A stretch of 64,000 bases of DNA from positions 372,001 through 436,000 of the forward strand of contig NZ_CP100756.1 in NCBI RefSeq assembly GCF_024266705.1. The letters run 5' to 3'. The DNA is from Natrinema gelatinilyticum. Lineage in GTDB: Archaea > Halobacteriota > Halobacteria > Halobacteriales > Natrialbaceae. Positions 16,935-25,881 of the stretch are shown piece by piece. Both the position numbers and the translations under genes were made by a program. Within the stretch, counting starts at the first letter, position 1. Every line of letters starts with the position of its first letter. The notes under the pieces are model-generated. The model made no database searches and was not told the origin of the DNA. It was given only the letters and a program-made list of their open reading frames with translations.

Positions 16935-18089
16935 TCATGCGACCACCTCGGTCATTGCGCGCCGAAACGCTGCGGCCTGATTCGATTCGGTGAGGGGCTT
17001 CACTCGCTCCCGGAGGGCGTCCCCTCGCTCTCGACGCTCGTCGGCCGACAGCGAGCTGGCATATTCGATCCCCCACCGGACGTCCCGCGCAGTCGGCGCG
17101 CGAACTAGCAGCGGATCGACGGCCTCGACGAGTTCTCGAGTCCCCGTTTCCGTCGAGACCACGGTCGGGAGTCCCGCGAGCATCGCCTCGAGGCTCGCAA
17201 CCGGGAACGCGTCGCCCGAACTCGGCTGGACGTAGACGTCAGCCGCCGCGAACTCCGCGGCAAAGTCCTCGAGCTCGAGGTAGCCAGGCGTCTCGACGCC
17301 GGAGCAGCCACTGTAGTCGAACTGATCGTGGCCGGAGCCGAGCAGTCGGAGCGTCCAGTCCGGACGGGCGCCAACCACTCGAGCCAGGAGGTCGACGTTC
17401 TTCTTCGCGACGGCGGCCCGGTCGCTCACCGTTCCCGCGTGGAGGATTCGAACCGATTCGCCACGAGCGTTGGAGCCGGTGACGGCGCAGTCAGTTCCGG
17501 ATTCGTCGGCGACAGGACCGGCGGCGACCCCAGATCCGTTGGTTCGTGTCGCTGCAGCATCGTCGGGTTCCCGGCCGACTCGATCGACCGACGAGCCGAT
17601 CCGGCAGCCGATCGGCTCGAGCGCGTCGTACTTCGCGTCGGCGATGGGCGGGTGAACGATTTCGAAGGGGACCGCGAGATATCGGCTGGCCCACGAACGC
17701 GCGAGGTCGCCGACGGCGATGGCACCGGAGACGGCGCGGCTCATCACGGGTCCGAGTACGTGACGCCAGACGCGGTGCGTATGCTGACTGCGGATCGTCA
17801 GGAACGTCTCGTCGGCGATCAGCGGGACGACGCGAGCGTCCCACCGATTGAGCAGTTTGTAGAACAGTAGGGTGTAGATCGGCGTCGTTCCCTCGCCGAT
17901 TACGACGTCGTAGGCCTCGAGATCGACGGCGGTCCTGAGTCGCGCTAGCATCGAGTCGAGGTTCGCTTCGGGGCCGCCGATCTCCGCCCCTCTCTCGAAG
18001 TGGCGGTAGTCAGCATCGACGGCGTCACCGAAGACGCGGTGTGCGTGATGCGGTCGATGGAACTGGTGAAGCATCAGTACGTCAGCCAC
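16935..18089 (-). CDS. glycosyltransferase family 4 protein
   Basis: A 384-residue GT-B glycosyltransferase. The N-terminal half starts MADVLMLHQFHRPHHA; the C-terminal half begins with VRILHAGTVSDRAAVAKKN and carries the donor-site signature DVYVQPSSGDAFPVASLEAMLAG with the family 4 E-x7-E-like spacing. Between them is an inserted low-complexity stretch of about 50 Ala/Gly/Asp/Asn residues (near 170-220), unusual for the family and probably a flexible linker. It transfers a nucleotide-activated sugar to a lipid-linked glycan in the cytoplasm. It overlaps the preceding GT2 gene by 8 bases. Confidence 0.82.
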   Translation of the reverse strand: MADVLMLHQFHRPHHAHRVFGDAVDADYRHFERGAEIGGPEANLDSMLARLRTAVDLEAYDVVIGEGTTPIYTLLFYKLLNRWDARVVPLIADETFLTIRSQHTHRVWRHVLGPVMSRAVSGAIAVGDLARSWASRYLAVPFEIVHPPIADAKYDALEPIGCRIGSSVDRVGREPDDAAATRTNGSGVAAGPVADESGTDCAVTGSNARGESVRILHAGTVSDRAAVAKKNVDLLARVVGARPDWTLRLLGSGHDQFDYSGCSGVETPGYLELEDFAAEFAAADVYVQPSSGDAFPVASLEAMLAGLPTVVSTETGTRELVEAVDPLLVRAPTARDVRWGIEYASSLSADERRERGDALRERVKPLTESNQAAAFRRAMTEVVA

Positions 18090-18789
18090 GCTGTCTCACC
18101 CCCGTCCCGTAACGAACGGCATCGACGGCGTCCCAGACGCCCTTCCGCCAGAGCCAGTCGTTGACTCGGCCGGCGAGCGTGTCCGGAACGATCACCACCT
18201 CGTATTTCTCTGGATGGCGACGCCGGAGCAATCGCTCGTTTTCCCGGTCGATCGACGACCGCGGTCTGTCGGGGTGGACCATTCGAACGCGCTCGTCGTA
18301 GACGGCAGTTCCGTACTCCTCGACGCGCCAGCCGAACTCGGTGTCCTCGCGCCAGTACTCGAAGCGTTCGTCGAATCCCCCGGCGTCGATAGCCGTCCGG
18401 CGGTCGACCGCGAGGTTACAGGTGGGGTACTTGCGTCGTCCCTCGTAGGTCATCCCGCCGTCGACGGGCCCCTCGAGAACGACGAGGTCATCACGTTCGT
18501 CGAACGCGCGGCGGATCGCCTCGATCCAGCCCACCGGCGGCCGGCAGTCGTCGTCAGTGAAGGCAACGATCTCTCCGTCGACCCGCTCGAGGCCCAGGTT
18601 TCGCGCCTCACAGACGCCCAGATCGGGATCGTTCACGACGAGAACGTCGTAGGCGTCGGCGGTCTGGCGCTCGAGCGCTGCGACGACTGCATCGTGATCG
18701 TTCTCGGGGATCGTCGGAACGACGACGGAGACGGCGGGGTCGGAATGTACGATCGGCTGCAGAAGGGCCGTCGTCGCCCTCGCCGTCAC
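18082..18789 (-). CDS. glycosyltransferase family 2 protein
   Basis: A 235-residue GT-A enzyme: AVSVVVPTIPENDHDAVV at the start, LVVNDPDLGVCEARNLGL and the metal-binding AFTDDDCRPP (DxD-like), then EYWREDTEFGWRVEEYG as the acceptor-side ED motif. No membrane segment, so it is cytoplasmic. Part of the operon, with a 4-base overlap with the upstream GT4 gene and 8-base overlap with the downstream one, so its translation is probably coupled to both. Confidence 0.88.
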   Translation of the reverse strand: MTARATTALLQPIVHSDPAVSVVVPTIPENDHDAVVAALERQTADAYDVLVVNDPDLGVCEARNLGLERVDGEIVAFTDDDCRPPVGWIEAIRRAFDERDDLVVLEGPVDGGMTYEGRRKYPTCNLAVDRRTAIDAGGFDERFEYWREDTEFGWRVEEYGTAVYDERVRMVHPDRPRSSIDRENERLLRRRHPEKYEVVIVPDTLAGRVNDWLWRKGVWDAVDAVRYGTGVRQRG

Positions 18790-20060
18790 TGGTCGGTCAC
18801 CCCTTCGAGTTCGTTGTCAGCGGTGTCGTCGTCGCCTCCCGTCAGTTCTCCGACCGCCTGGGTCCGGGTCTCGTCACGCTCCTGCGTCGTCTCCGACGAT
18901 CCCGCGTCGTCGCTCCGATCCGCCTGGCTCGATTCCAGTTCCGGAATGTCGACGTCGGCGACAGCCGTCTCCCCGATAACGGTCCGGAGGTTCTCCGCGA
19001 AGCACTCGTATTCGTAGCATCTGGCGGCCTCGCGAATCTCGACGGAATCGAAGTCGGTGGGGTCGAACCGCCGAACCGTCTCCCGGATCGACGCGACGGT
19101 CGGCTCGAAGAGCAAGCCCGTTCGTCCGCCTTGCACCTGGTACCGGGTGAACCCCTCGTTCACGCCGAGCAATGGTTTGCCGGCCATCATGGTCTCCGCG
19201 CCGACGAGGCCGAAGTCCTCCTGTTTCGGTGCATAGACGACTGCGGTCGCGCGAGCGACGAGCGATTCGATGTCGTCGACGTATCCCCGGACCTCGATAT
19301 TGTCGTAGGCGGCCGCGAAGTTCTCGAGTTCGTCGCGCTGTTGGCCATCGCCCGCGATCACGAGCCGTTCGTCAAGCCCCGCGAAGGCCTTCGCGATCAG
19401 TTCGATCCGTTTTTCGGGGGCAAGTCGCGACCAGGTGACGAAGTAACCGTCGTCTCCCTCGTTTCGCCAGTCACCCGTGACCGGCGGATAGACCACCGCC
19501 GCGTCACGGCCGTAGAACCGCCGGAGCCGGTCTCGGACTAGTTCGCTGTTCGCGACGAACTGGTCGACGTAGTCGTTGGCCTCCTTATCGAGTGCCCGCC
19601 ACCCCTTCGCGTAGGCCTTGATACTGGCCTCGAGGATCGGCGTGTCGAACGACGAGAGCCGGTCTCGGTACAGGTCGTACAACCACCGCGGCGGACTGTG
19701 GGGGTAGTGGACGATCCGCTGGTCGACGTGCGGGACGTAATATTTCGACAACGGCGCGCTCTCGAGGATCACGTCGTACGCGGCGAGATCTGAGTGCGCG
19801 TCGGTCATGTCGAGCGCCACGTTGAGCGTCTCGAGCGGGTTCATCCCTTCGTTCTTCCACTCGAGGAAGGGCCGCCACGGCAGCGAGGTGTACTTAGACT
19901 GCCGAAACGGGATCAAATCGACGTCTGGGGGGAGGTCCGTCCCGTCGGCTACGTAGGTCGTGTAAATCGGCGCCTCGAGGACGCGTGCGGCCTCGATGGC
20001 GAACTCTTCGCCGCCACCGATTCCGGGAAACCGGTCGTGGAGGATCGCCACGTCGGTCAC
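18786..20060 (-). CDS. glycosyltransferase family 4 protein
   Basis: A 424-residue GT-B glycosyltransferase. The GTG at 20060 overlaps the stop of the preceding gene as GTGA, and from there the protein reads MTDVAILHDRFPGIGGGEEFA, a typical GT4 N-terminus; the frame upstream of this has a non-coding composition. YFVTWSRLAPEKRIELI opens the C-terminal domain and EDFGLVGAETMMAGKPL is the donor site with the E-x7-E motif. The last 70 residues are a Ser/Asp/Glu/Thr-rich tail. Role: one sugar addition in the surface glycan; sugar unknown. Confidence 0.88.
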   Translation of the reverse strand: MTDVAILHDRFPGIGGGEEFAIEAARVLEAPIYTTYVADGTDLPPDVDLIPFRQSKYTSLPWRPFLEWKNEGMNPLETLNVALDMTDAHSDLAAYDVILESAPLSKYYVPHVDQRIVHYPHSPPRWLYDLYRDRLSSFDTPILEASIKAYAKGWRALDKEANDYVDQFVANSELVRDRLRRFYGRDAAVVYPPVTGDWRNEGDDGYFVTWSRLAPEKRIELIAKAFAGLDERLVIAGDGQQRDELENFAAAYDNIEVRGYVDDIESLVARATAVVYAPKQEDFGLVGAETMMAGKPLLGVNEGFTRYQVQGGRTGLLFEPTVASIRETVRRFDPTDFDSVEIREAARCYEYECFAENLRTVIGETAVADVDIPELESSQADRSDDAGSSETTQERDETRTQAVGELTGGDDDTADNELEGVTDQ

Positions 20061-21217
20061 TGTAACACCTCGCGGAGTTCTCGGTCGGGTTCCCAGGTAC
20101 CGTCGTGGGATTCGGCATCGTCGCCGCGAGCGCGGACGAGGGAGACGCTCGCACGGAGCAGCGAGAGTTGCGTATCGAACAGCGAGTAGAACGGCTGGAG
20201 CGGGCCGAGCGCGTCGCGGGAGCCGAGCGCCGTGAACCCGAGGACGCCGGCCGGCGTTGCCAGTCCGAGCGGCCCGAGAACGGCCAGCGAGCCGATCGTG
20301 GCCACGGTTATTCCGGTGGCGACGAGCCACGGTGAGACCATCATGAACCACCAGTTGAACGGCAACACGACGCGGCCGTATGCCCCGTGTCGGCCCAGCG
20401 CGTCGCGCTGTCGCCACAGTAATCGAAGGAGTCCCATCGCGCGCCGATCCTTTTGCTCGCGGCGCTTGCCGAACGCGGAGTGGGCCGCCTCCCTGTAGTG
20501 GATATCGGGATCGAAGACGACACGGTCGCCGTTGCGCCGGATTTTGAGGGCGAGTTCAGTGTCGTCGGCGATCGAGTCCTCGTCGATCGGGACGATCGCC
20601 TCGCGTTCGAACGCTGAAAACGGGCCGTGAAAGATCAGCGTCGAGTCGATATGCGACTCGAGGACCTGGATCATCGTCTGGATGTCTCGATAGCCCTGCT
20701 CGACTTCGCTATCGCCGATGACATCGGCGTTCCGCCCGGTCACCCCCGCGACATCGGGATCGGCGAGGTTCGCGACCGCCTTCCGAACGGCGTCGGAAGC
20801 GAGGCGTGAATCACAGTCGGTCTTGATGACGACCTCGTTGCTCGCGGCGGCGTAGGCTTCGTTTAGCGCCATCGCGAGTCCCCGACGCTCGTCCTCACGG
20901 ATGAGTGTCAGCGACGGTTCCAGACGACCGGCGAAGAAGGTGTCGACCAGTTCGGCTGTCCCGTCGTCGCTCGAGTCGACGACGACGATCTCGACCTTCT
21001 CCATGGGATAGTCGAGGCTGACCAGTTCCTCGAGTTTCGATTCGACGATCGTGGCTTCATTGTACGTCGGAAGGACGATACTGACCGACGGCTCTTCCGG
21101 CCACGTATCCGCCGGCGTTCCGGACGGCTGCCGGAGGTAGTACACACCGAGGTAGATCAGATACGGGAGACCCGTCAATGCAACTAACCCGGACAGGGCC
21201 TCGACGAGACGCTTCAT
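20057..21217 (-). CDS. membrane-bound glycosyltransferase family 2 protein
   Basis: A 386-residue GT2 enzyme. One N-terminal membrane helix (SGLVALTGLPYLIYLGVYYL) precedes the GT-A domain with VSIVLPTYNEATIV, VVDSSDDGT, KTDCDSRLASDAV and a late D-x-E (IADDTELALKI), and two to three hydrophobic helices follow (about 275-345). This layout is that of membrane glycosyltransferases that start chains on polyprenyl phosphate or make extracellular glycan. It is the first gene of the nine-gene operon; the ATG at 21217 is taken because MKRLVEALSG leads into the membrane helix. Confidence 0.88.
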   Translation of the reverse strand: MKRLVEALSGLVALTGLPYLIYLGVYYLRQPSGTPADTWPEEPSVSIVLPTYNEATIVESKLEELVSLDYPMEKVEIVVVDSSDDGTAELVDTFFAGRLEPSLTLIREDERRGLAMALNEAYAAASNEVVIKTDCDSRLASDAVRKAVANLADPDVAGVTGRNADVIGDSEVEQGYRDIQTMIQVLESHIDSTLIFHGPFSAFEREAIVPIDEDSIADDTELALKIRRNGDRVVFDPDIHYREAAHSAFGKRREQKDRRAMGLLRLLWRQRDALGRHGAYGRVVLPFNWWFMMVSPWLVATGITVATIGSLAVLGPLGLATPAGVLGFTALGSRDALGPLQPFYSLFDTQLSLLRASVSLVRARGDDAESHDGTWEPDRELREVLQ

Positions 21218-21280
21218 GCAAGTATACCTCAACAGAGTACAGCCCTCGGGAAGGACGGACTCCTTGCCATAGAAAGTCGT

Positions 21281-21290
21281 CTTAAATCCC
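21281..21290 (-). promoter_or_regulatory. probable promoter of the glycan operon
   Basis: On the minus strand the sequence reads gggatttaag, a TATA-like element about 65-75 bases before the first gene of the operon at 21217. No better candidate lies closer. It would drive all nine genes as one transcript of about 9.8 kb. Confidence 0.45.
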
Positions 21291-21413
21291 CACGGTTAGC
21301 TCCCGGATCGAGCAGTCCGACCGGTGGGTTTTTCCACCCTGCTCGGCATGTCGGAGTACGAAAGAAACAGTCGTGAACGCCATCACAGTTTCGTGATGCA
21401 TCCCACATTCGAT

Positions 21414-21424
21414 ATTCTTTTACG
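21414..21424 (+). promoter_or_regulatory. TATA-like box of ribK
   Basis: attcttttacg lies 23-33 bases before the ribK ATG at 21447, the distance expected for leaderless transcripts. Confidence 0.45.
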
Positions 21425-21446
21425 GGACTACCGTATAGCTTCCTGT

Positions 21447-22154
21447 ATGTCAGTGGTAACCGAGTCTGCCATCGGCCACGACGAGCTTGCGGTGCTCAAA
21501 CTCCTCGCACTCGAAGGCGGGCTCGAAGGCGACGTCAAAATCTCTTGCTCTCACCTCGCCGACCGACTCGGCGCGTCGAACCAGACCGCCTCGCGTCGGC
21601 TGCAACGACTCGAGAGCGCGTCGCTGCTCGAGCGCGACACGGTCAGCGACGGACAGTGGATCTCGATCACCGACGCGGGCGAGCGAACGCTTCACGCCGA
21701 GTACGAGGACTACCGTCGCATCTTCGAGCAGAAGTCGACGATCGAACTCGACGGCACCGTAACGAGCGGAATGGGCGAGGGTCGCCACTACATCTCCCTG
21801 TCGGGCTACCAGCGCCAGTTCGAAGACCGGCTCGGCTACGAGCCGTTCCCCGGGACGTTGAACGTCGATCTCCGCGAGGACAGCATCCGCCGGCGGAGCG
21901 CCATGGCGTCACTCGAACCCATCCCCATCGACGGCTGGGAAACCGACGAACGGACCTACGGCCCCGCAGTCTGTTACGCGGCGACCATCGAGACCGCCGA
22001 CGGCGACGTCTACGAGGACGCCCACACCATCGCTCCCGAGCGCACCCACCACGACGACGACCAGCTCGAAGTGATCGCGCCCGAAAAGCTCCGCGAGGAC
22101 CTCGACCTCGCGGACGGCGATCACGTGACCGTCTCGGTGGGTGATCGTAAATGA
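21447..22154 (+). CDS. ribK: CTP-dependent riboflavin kinase with N-terminal HTH
   Basis: A 235-residue archaeal riboflavin kinase. Residues about 15-85 form a winged helix ([25 protein letters not shown]), and residues about 95-230 the RibK barrel with [16 protein letters not shown] and [11 protein letters not shown]. Archaeal RibK phosphorylates riboflavin to FMN using CTP instead of ATP. The HTH suggests that the enzyme may also act as a flavin-responsive repressor (family inference). The ATG at 21447 is supported by the start of the HTH domain and by a TATA box at leaderless distance. It overlaps ribB by 4 bases (ATGA), so the pair is co-translated. Confidence 0.93.
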   Translation: MSVVTESAIGHDELAVLKLLALEGGLEGDVKISCSHLADRLGASNQTASRRLQRLESASLLERDTVSDGQWISITDAGERTLHAEYEDYRRIFEQKSTIELDGTVTSGMGEGRHYISLSGYQRQFEDRLGYEPFPGTLNVDLREDSIRRRSAMASLEPIPIDGWETDERTYGPAVCYAATIETADGDVYEDAHTIAPERTHHDDDQLEVIAPEKLREDLDLADGDHVTVSVGDRK

Positions 22155-22870
22155 CGGGCTACCACGCCGGTCCGCGGTCGAATACGGACGGCACGAACGC
22201 GGCCACCTCGAGCGCGAACCCCACGGCCGACCCCTTCGAGAACGCCCTCGAGTCGCTCCGTCGGGGCGAGCCGATACTCGTTCACGACGCGGCGGACCGA
22301 GAAGGCGAAACGGACCTGATCTATCACGCCAATGCGGTCTCGCCGCGGGCTGTCGCCCGACTGCGAAACGACGCCGGCGGATTGGTCTGTGTCGCACTCG
22401 CCCACGACGTCGCGGAGGCGTTCGACCTCCCGTTCTACTCGGATGCCGTCGATCACCCCGCGACCGCCGATCACGAACTCGGCTACGACGATCGGTCCTC
22501 GTTCTCGCTGACGGTCAACCACCGCGATACGTACACCGGAATCACCGACGAGGATCGCTCGACGACCATCCGTTCGCTTGGCGCCGCCGCCGCGTCACCC
22601 GATGAGGTGGCCTTCGCCGATGAGTTCCGGGTCCCGGGCCACGTCCACCTGCTCAAAGCCGCACCCGACCTGCTCGCCCAGCGCGAGGGCCACACCGAAC
22701 TCGGGATCGCCCTCGCCACCGCCGCGGACCTCACGCCCGCCGTCGTCGTCTGTGAAATGCTCGACGACGAAACCGGCGAGGCGCTCTCGCCCGCCGACGC
22801 TCTCGGCTACGCGGATCAGTACGACTTCGCCTACCTCGAGGGCCACGAGATCGTCGAGCGACTCAAATAG
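22151..22870 (+). CDS. ribB: 3,4-dihydroxy-2-butanone-4-phosphate synthase
   Basis: A 239-residue RibB. The active-site segment [15 protein letters not shown] contains the acidic loop that binds Mg and ribulose 5-phosphate, and the C-terminal [11 protein letters not shown] is the conserved phosphate-binding stretch. The enzyme makes the four-carbon unit of riboflavin from ribulose 5-phosphate. An extension of about 30 residues rich in Asn/Thr/Ser precedes the domain. It overlaps ribK by 4 bases, so the early precursor supply and the last kinase step are expressed together. Confidence 0.92.
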   Translation: MTGYHAGPRSNTDGTNAATSSANPTADPFENALESLRRGEPILVHDAADREGETDLIYHANAVSPRAVARLRNDAGGLVCVALAHDVAEAFDLPFYSDAVDHPATADHELGYDDRSSFSLTVNHRDTYTGITDEDRSTTIRSLGAAAASPDEVAFADEFRVPGHVHLLKAAPDLLAQREGHTELGIALATAADLTPAVVVCEMLDDETGEALSPADALGYADQYDFAYLEGHEIVERLK

Positions 22871-22967
22871 TGATCGTCGTCGGTTTCGAACGCGACGGCG
22901 CACCCACCTCACGCCTTCCGAGCCAGTCGCGCCACGCATTTTTCGGTCTACACGCGGCAGACCGTTC

Positions 22968-23575
22968 ATGCCCGCAGTCGCGCGATCGTTCGTCGACGTG
23001 TTGCTCGACTGGTATCGGGACACTGGTCGACACCACGTACCCTGACGCGAGTCAGACAGCTCGGCGTTCGGGTTACTGATCGGGGAGATATTGTTACAGC
23101 GGACGAGCGCGGCCACGGTGGCCGGAAGCGTATACGGCCTTTGTCGCGCGGTACCCGACGCCCGAGGCCGTCGTCGGCTCTCGGTCGGAGGTGCTCGAGT
23201 GGAGGGTTGAACCGTTCGGACTCACCAAACGCGTGGCGTACATCGAACGCTGTTAACGCTGTTCAGGACAGTTACTCGCTCGGCAATCGGGAGAGGTATT
23301 ACGACAGCGACCTGACCTTCTCGAACGCCACGGAGTCGGAGACGACACCGCGCTCCGCGGAGGTTCACGCGTTCGATGACGGCTTCGGGATCGATCCCGA
23401 GACGGATGCGGTCGCAGCCTTGGTCGACGCAATCGTTCTTCCCGATCGGAGTAGCGACCTCCTGCACGCCGTGTTGGACTCCGCGGCCGACGTCCGTACT
23501 CTGTACACTCCCGGCTGCAGTGACTGCCTGCTCGAGGGAGACTGTCGCAAACACGGTATCGCGGGAGACGATTGA
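22968..23575 (+). pseudogene. decayed MutY-like HhH-GPD DNA glycosylase
   Basis: Four consecutive pieces in different frames match the order of a MutY/endonuclease III-type enzyme. 22968-23045: FVDVLLDWYRDTGRHHVP then TGA. Next frame: ESDSSAFGLLIGEILLQRTS, the helix with the GEILLQRT signature. Next frame: AFVARYPTPEAVV followed by GLTKRVAYIERC and TAA near 23255. Last, to 23575: LHAVLDSAADVRTLYTPGC ending in CSDCLLEGDC, the C-terminal iron-sulfur motif, in which the first of the four Cys is Arg. The helix-hairpin-helix with the catalytic Asp is missing. It therefore cannot make an active enzyme. A functional OGG1 gene lies 13 kb upstream. Confidence 0.8.
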
Positions 23576-23650
23576 TCCGCCGACTCACCCGGCCGACCGA
23601 CGGCGAATTAGGATCGTCCTCGTCGGACGATTCGAGCAGAACCGCGAATA

Positions 23651-23659
23651 CTTAGTATA
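23651..23659 (+). promoter_or_regulatory. TATA-like box of ilvE
   Basis: cttagtata lies 23-31 bases before the ATG at 23682, at leaderless spacing. Confidence 0.45.
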
Positions 23660-23681
23660 GTGACTTGCAACACTCTTGATT

Positions 23682-24614
23682 ATGGGATTCGACGAGATGG
23701 ACGTCGACACGATCTGGATGGACGGCGAGTTCGTCGACTGGGACGACGCGCAGGTCCACGTTCTCACACACGGACTCCACTACGGGAGCGGCGTCTTCGA
23801 GGGCGCGCGCTGTTACGACACCGAATTAGGTCCAGCACTCTTTCGCTGGGAGGAACACCTGGAGCGGTTGTTCCAGTCCGCGAAACCGTACGAGATGGAC
23901 ATCGACTACACGAAAGACGAGCTCACCGAGGCGACGAAGGAACTCATCACGCGCCAGGGACTCCCCTCCTGTTACGTGCGACCGATCGCCTTCTACGGCT
24001 ACAACTCGCTGGGCGTCAGTCCCAAGGACTGCCCGACGCGCACCGCCATCGCCGTCTGGCCGTGGGGTGCCTATCTCGGCGAAGACGCCCTCGAGAACGG
24101 AATCGACGTGATGATCTCCTCGTGGCGAAAGCACTCCTCGAGTCAGATACCGACCAACGCCAAGACCACCGGCCTCTACGTCAATAGCATGCTCGCGGGC
24201 GAGGAAGCGCGCCGCAACGGCTACGCCGAAGCGATCGTTCTCAACAAAGAGGGCAACGTCGCCGAGGGCCCCGGCGAGAACGTCTTCCTGGTGCGCGATG
24301 GCGAACTCTACACGCCCGGTCTCTCGGAGTCGATCCTCGACGGCATCACTCGCGACTCCGTGATCCATATCGCGGAGGAACTGGGATACACCGTCCACCA
24401 AAACGTGTCCATCTCCCGTGGCGAACTCAACACGGCCGATGAACTATTTTTCACTGGCTCCGCAGCCGAAGTCACGCCGATCCGGAAAGTCGACAACGTC
24501 GTCGTCGGCGACGGCACTCGCGGCCCCGTCACCGAAGAACTCCAGCAAAAATTCTTCGACATCGTCGAACAGGGGCCCGACGAGTACGACGAGTGGTTCG
24601 AGTACATCGAGTGA
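23682..24614 (+). CDS. ilvE: branched-chain amino acid aminotransferase
   Basis: A 310-residue fold-type IV PLP enzyme. HGLHYGSGVFEGARCY is the conserved N-terminal region, NAKTTGLYVNSMLA contains the PLP lysine (Lys161), and EGPGENVFLV plus TGSAAEVTPI are further signatures of the IlvE family. It transfers amino groups between glutamate and the keto acids of valine, leucine and isoleucine. The ATG at 23682 is chosen over a TTG two codons upstream because the TATA box spacing fits. It is monocistronic as far as can be seen, with 280 bases of empty sequence after it. Confidence 0.93.
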   Translation: MGFDEMDVDTIWMDGEFVDWDDAQVHVLTHGLHYGSGVFEGARCYDTELGPALFRWEEHLERLFQSAKPYEMDIDYTKDELTEATKELITRQGLPSCYVRPIAFYGYNSLGVSPKDCPTRTAIAVWPWGAYLGEDALENGIDVMISSWRKHSSSQIPTNAKTTGLYVNSMLAGEEARRNGYAEAIVLNKEGNVAEGPGENVFLVRDGELYTPGLSESILDGITRDSVIHIAEELGYTVHQNVSISRGELNTADELFFTGSAAEVTPIRKVDNVVVGDGTRGPVTEELQQKFFDIVEQGPDEYDEWFEYIE

Positions 24615-24897
24615 CGACGGGTTCGGTCGAACAGTTGCGGTAGTGGCGATTTCCTCTCCGGTTACGCTTCGAACTCGTAGCCGAGAGCGCGTATCGAATG
24701 ACTGCGAGCGGCGCACGACTCCCCGAAAGAGCGTATTCTCCGAGCATCGCGAACGCGTAGCGTCCGTTCAACGGGGAAAGACAGGGCGAGGTACCGTTCA
24801 CCGCCGCGAGCGAACGAACGGGCGACGCAAAGCGCCGCGACCGGGACGGCTCGCAGTTCGAGAGAGTTGCATCTTTCGAACGACAGCGTGGTCGTTG

Positions 24898-25629
24898 TCA
24901 GTCGTCGTTCGCCCGCTCGACCTGATCGGTCTCGTCGCCTCGGTCGTCACGGTCGACCCGCGCCTCGTCGATGACGTCGATCGAGACGCCGGCGTTCATG
25001 TCGCGACGGTTGGCGTCGCCGAAACCGGCGCTCAGAATGCGGGTCAGAGCATCCTCGACGTCCTCCTCGAGTTCGGTGATTTCGTCGGACTGGACTTCGA
25101 CGACGTATCCGGTCGTGATGTTCGGCGAGGTCGGAAGGAAGAGGACTTCACGGCCGTCGCTGGTCACTTGTCCCGTTTTGAACGCCGTCATCCGCAACCC
25201 CTCCCAGGTTTCGATTTTGACCGGTTTCTGGAGCGATTCCTGCTCGCCGAATGCGGTCTCGGCGGCCACCTTCGAGGCGTTGTAGACGACGCGAATCACC
25301 GGCACGCGGTTCGCGACGTTGTCGACGAGCCGTTCGACCAGCCCACCCACGGTCGTCCGCATGAGGTATCCGACCGAAAACGTGAGGATGATGAAAACTG
25401 TCAGCGCGACGATCACGCGGAGAAACTGGGCGATTTGTTCGCGCGTCTGGATGGCCTGCTCGGTCGACCCGGGGATCAACGGCTTGAGCGCCGCCTGATC
25501 GAGAATGAGACCGGGGGTTACACCGGCGACCAGTCCGTAGAGCCAGTAAATAGCGTAGAGAGTGATGAGGATCGGGCCGAGGACGATCAGCCCACTCGCG
25601 AAATCCCGCTTCCACGAAGCCATGTCCAT
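24898..25629 (-). CDS. DUF502 membrane protein
   Basis: A 243-residue protein with two to three N-terminal membrane helices (FASGLIVLGPILITLYAIYWL and a second near 70-90) and a soluble part with conserved PVIRVVYNASKVAAETA and VLFLPTSPNITTGYVVEV, which are DUF502 hallmarks. The C-terminus is acidic. Function is unknown. An ATG two codons downstream (MASWKRD) is an equally good start. Confidence 0.85.
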   Translation of the reverse strand: MDMASWKRDFASGLIVLGPILITLYAIYWLYGLVAGVTPGLILDQAALKPLIPGSTEQAIQTREQIAQFLRVIVALTVFIILTFSVGYLMRTTVGGLVERLVDNVANRVPVIRVVYNASKVAAETAFGEQESLQKPVKIETWEGLRMTAFKTGQVTSDGREVLFLPTSPNITTGYVVEVQSDEITELEEDVEDALTRILSAGFGDANRRDMNAGVSIDVIDEARVDRDDRGDETDQVERANDD

Positions 25630-25881
25630 CACCTCACACTACTGGCTAATGAGCCCTTCCCTTTGTCGTATACGCCGAGACACCGCCGCTGCGTATGCCA
25701 TTTGTAGACACACCGAACCTCGATCGAGATGTTCGAGCGAAGCTCACAGATCGAAGGCATCGTCGTATTCCGGCCGGGTGTCGTCATCGTGCTCAGACAG
25801 GGTGCCGTCATCGGCTTCCAACCGTGGACCGAAGCGACCGGCCCACCAAATTTGATGTCCGCTCGCTGAACACTGATGCGT

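Noticed and set aside
15008..16993. Open frame of 661 codons on the plus strand
   Set aside because: It lies opposite the methyltransferase and sulfatase genes; its Arg/Asp/Val-rich composition is the mirror of GC-rich coding on the other strand, and it has no domain.
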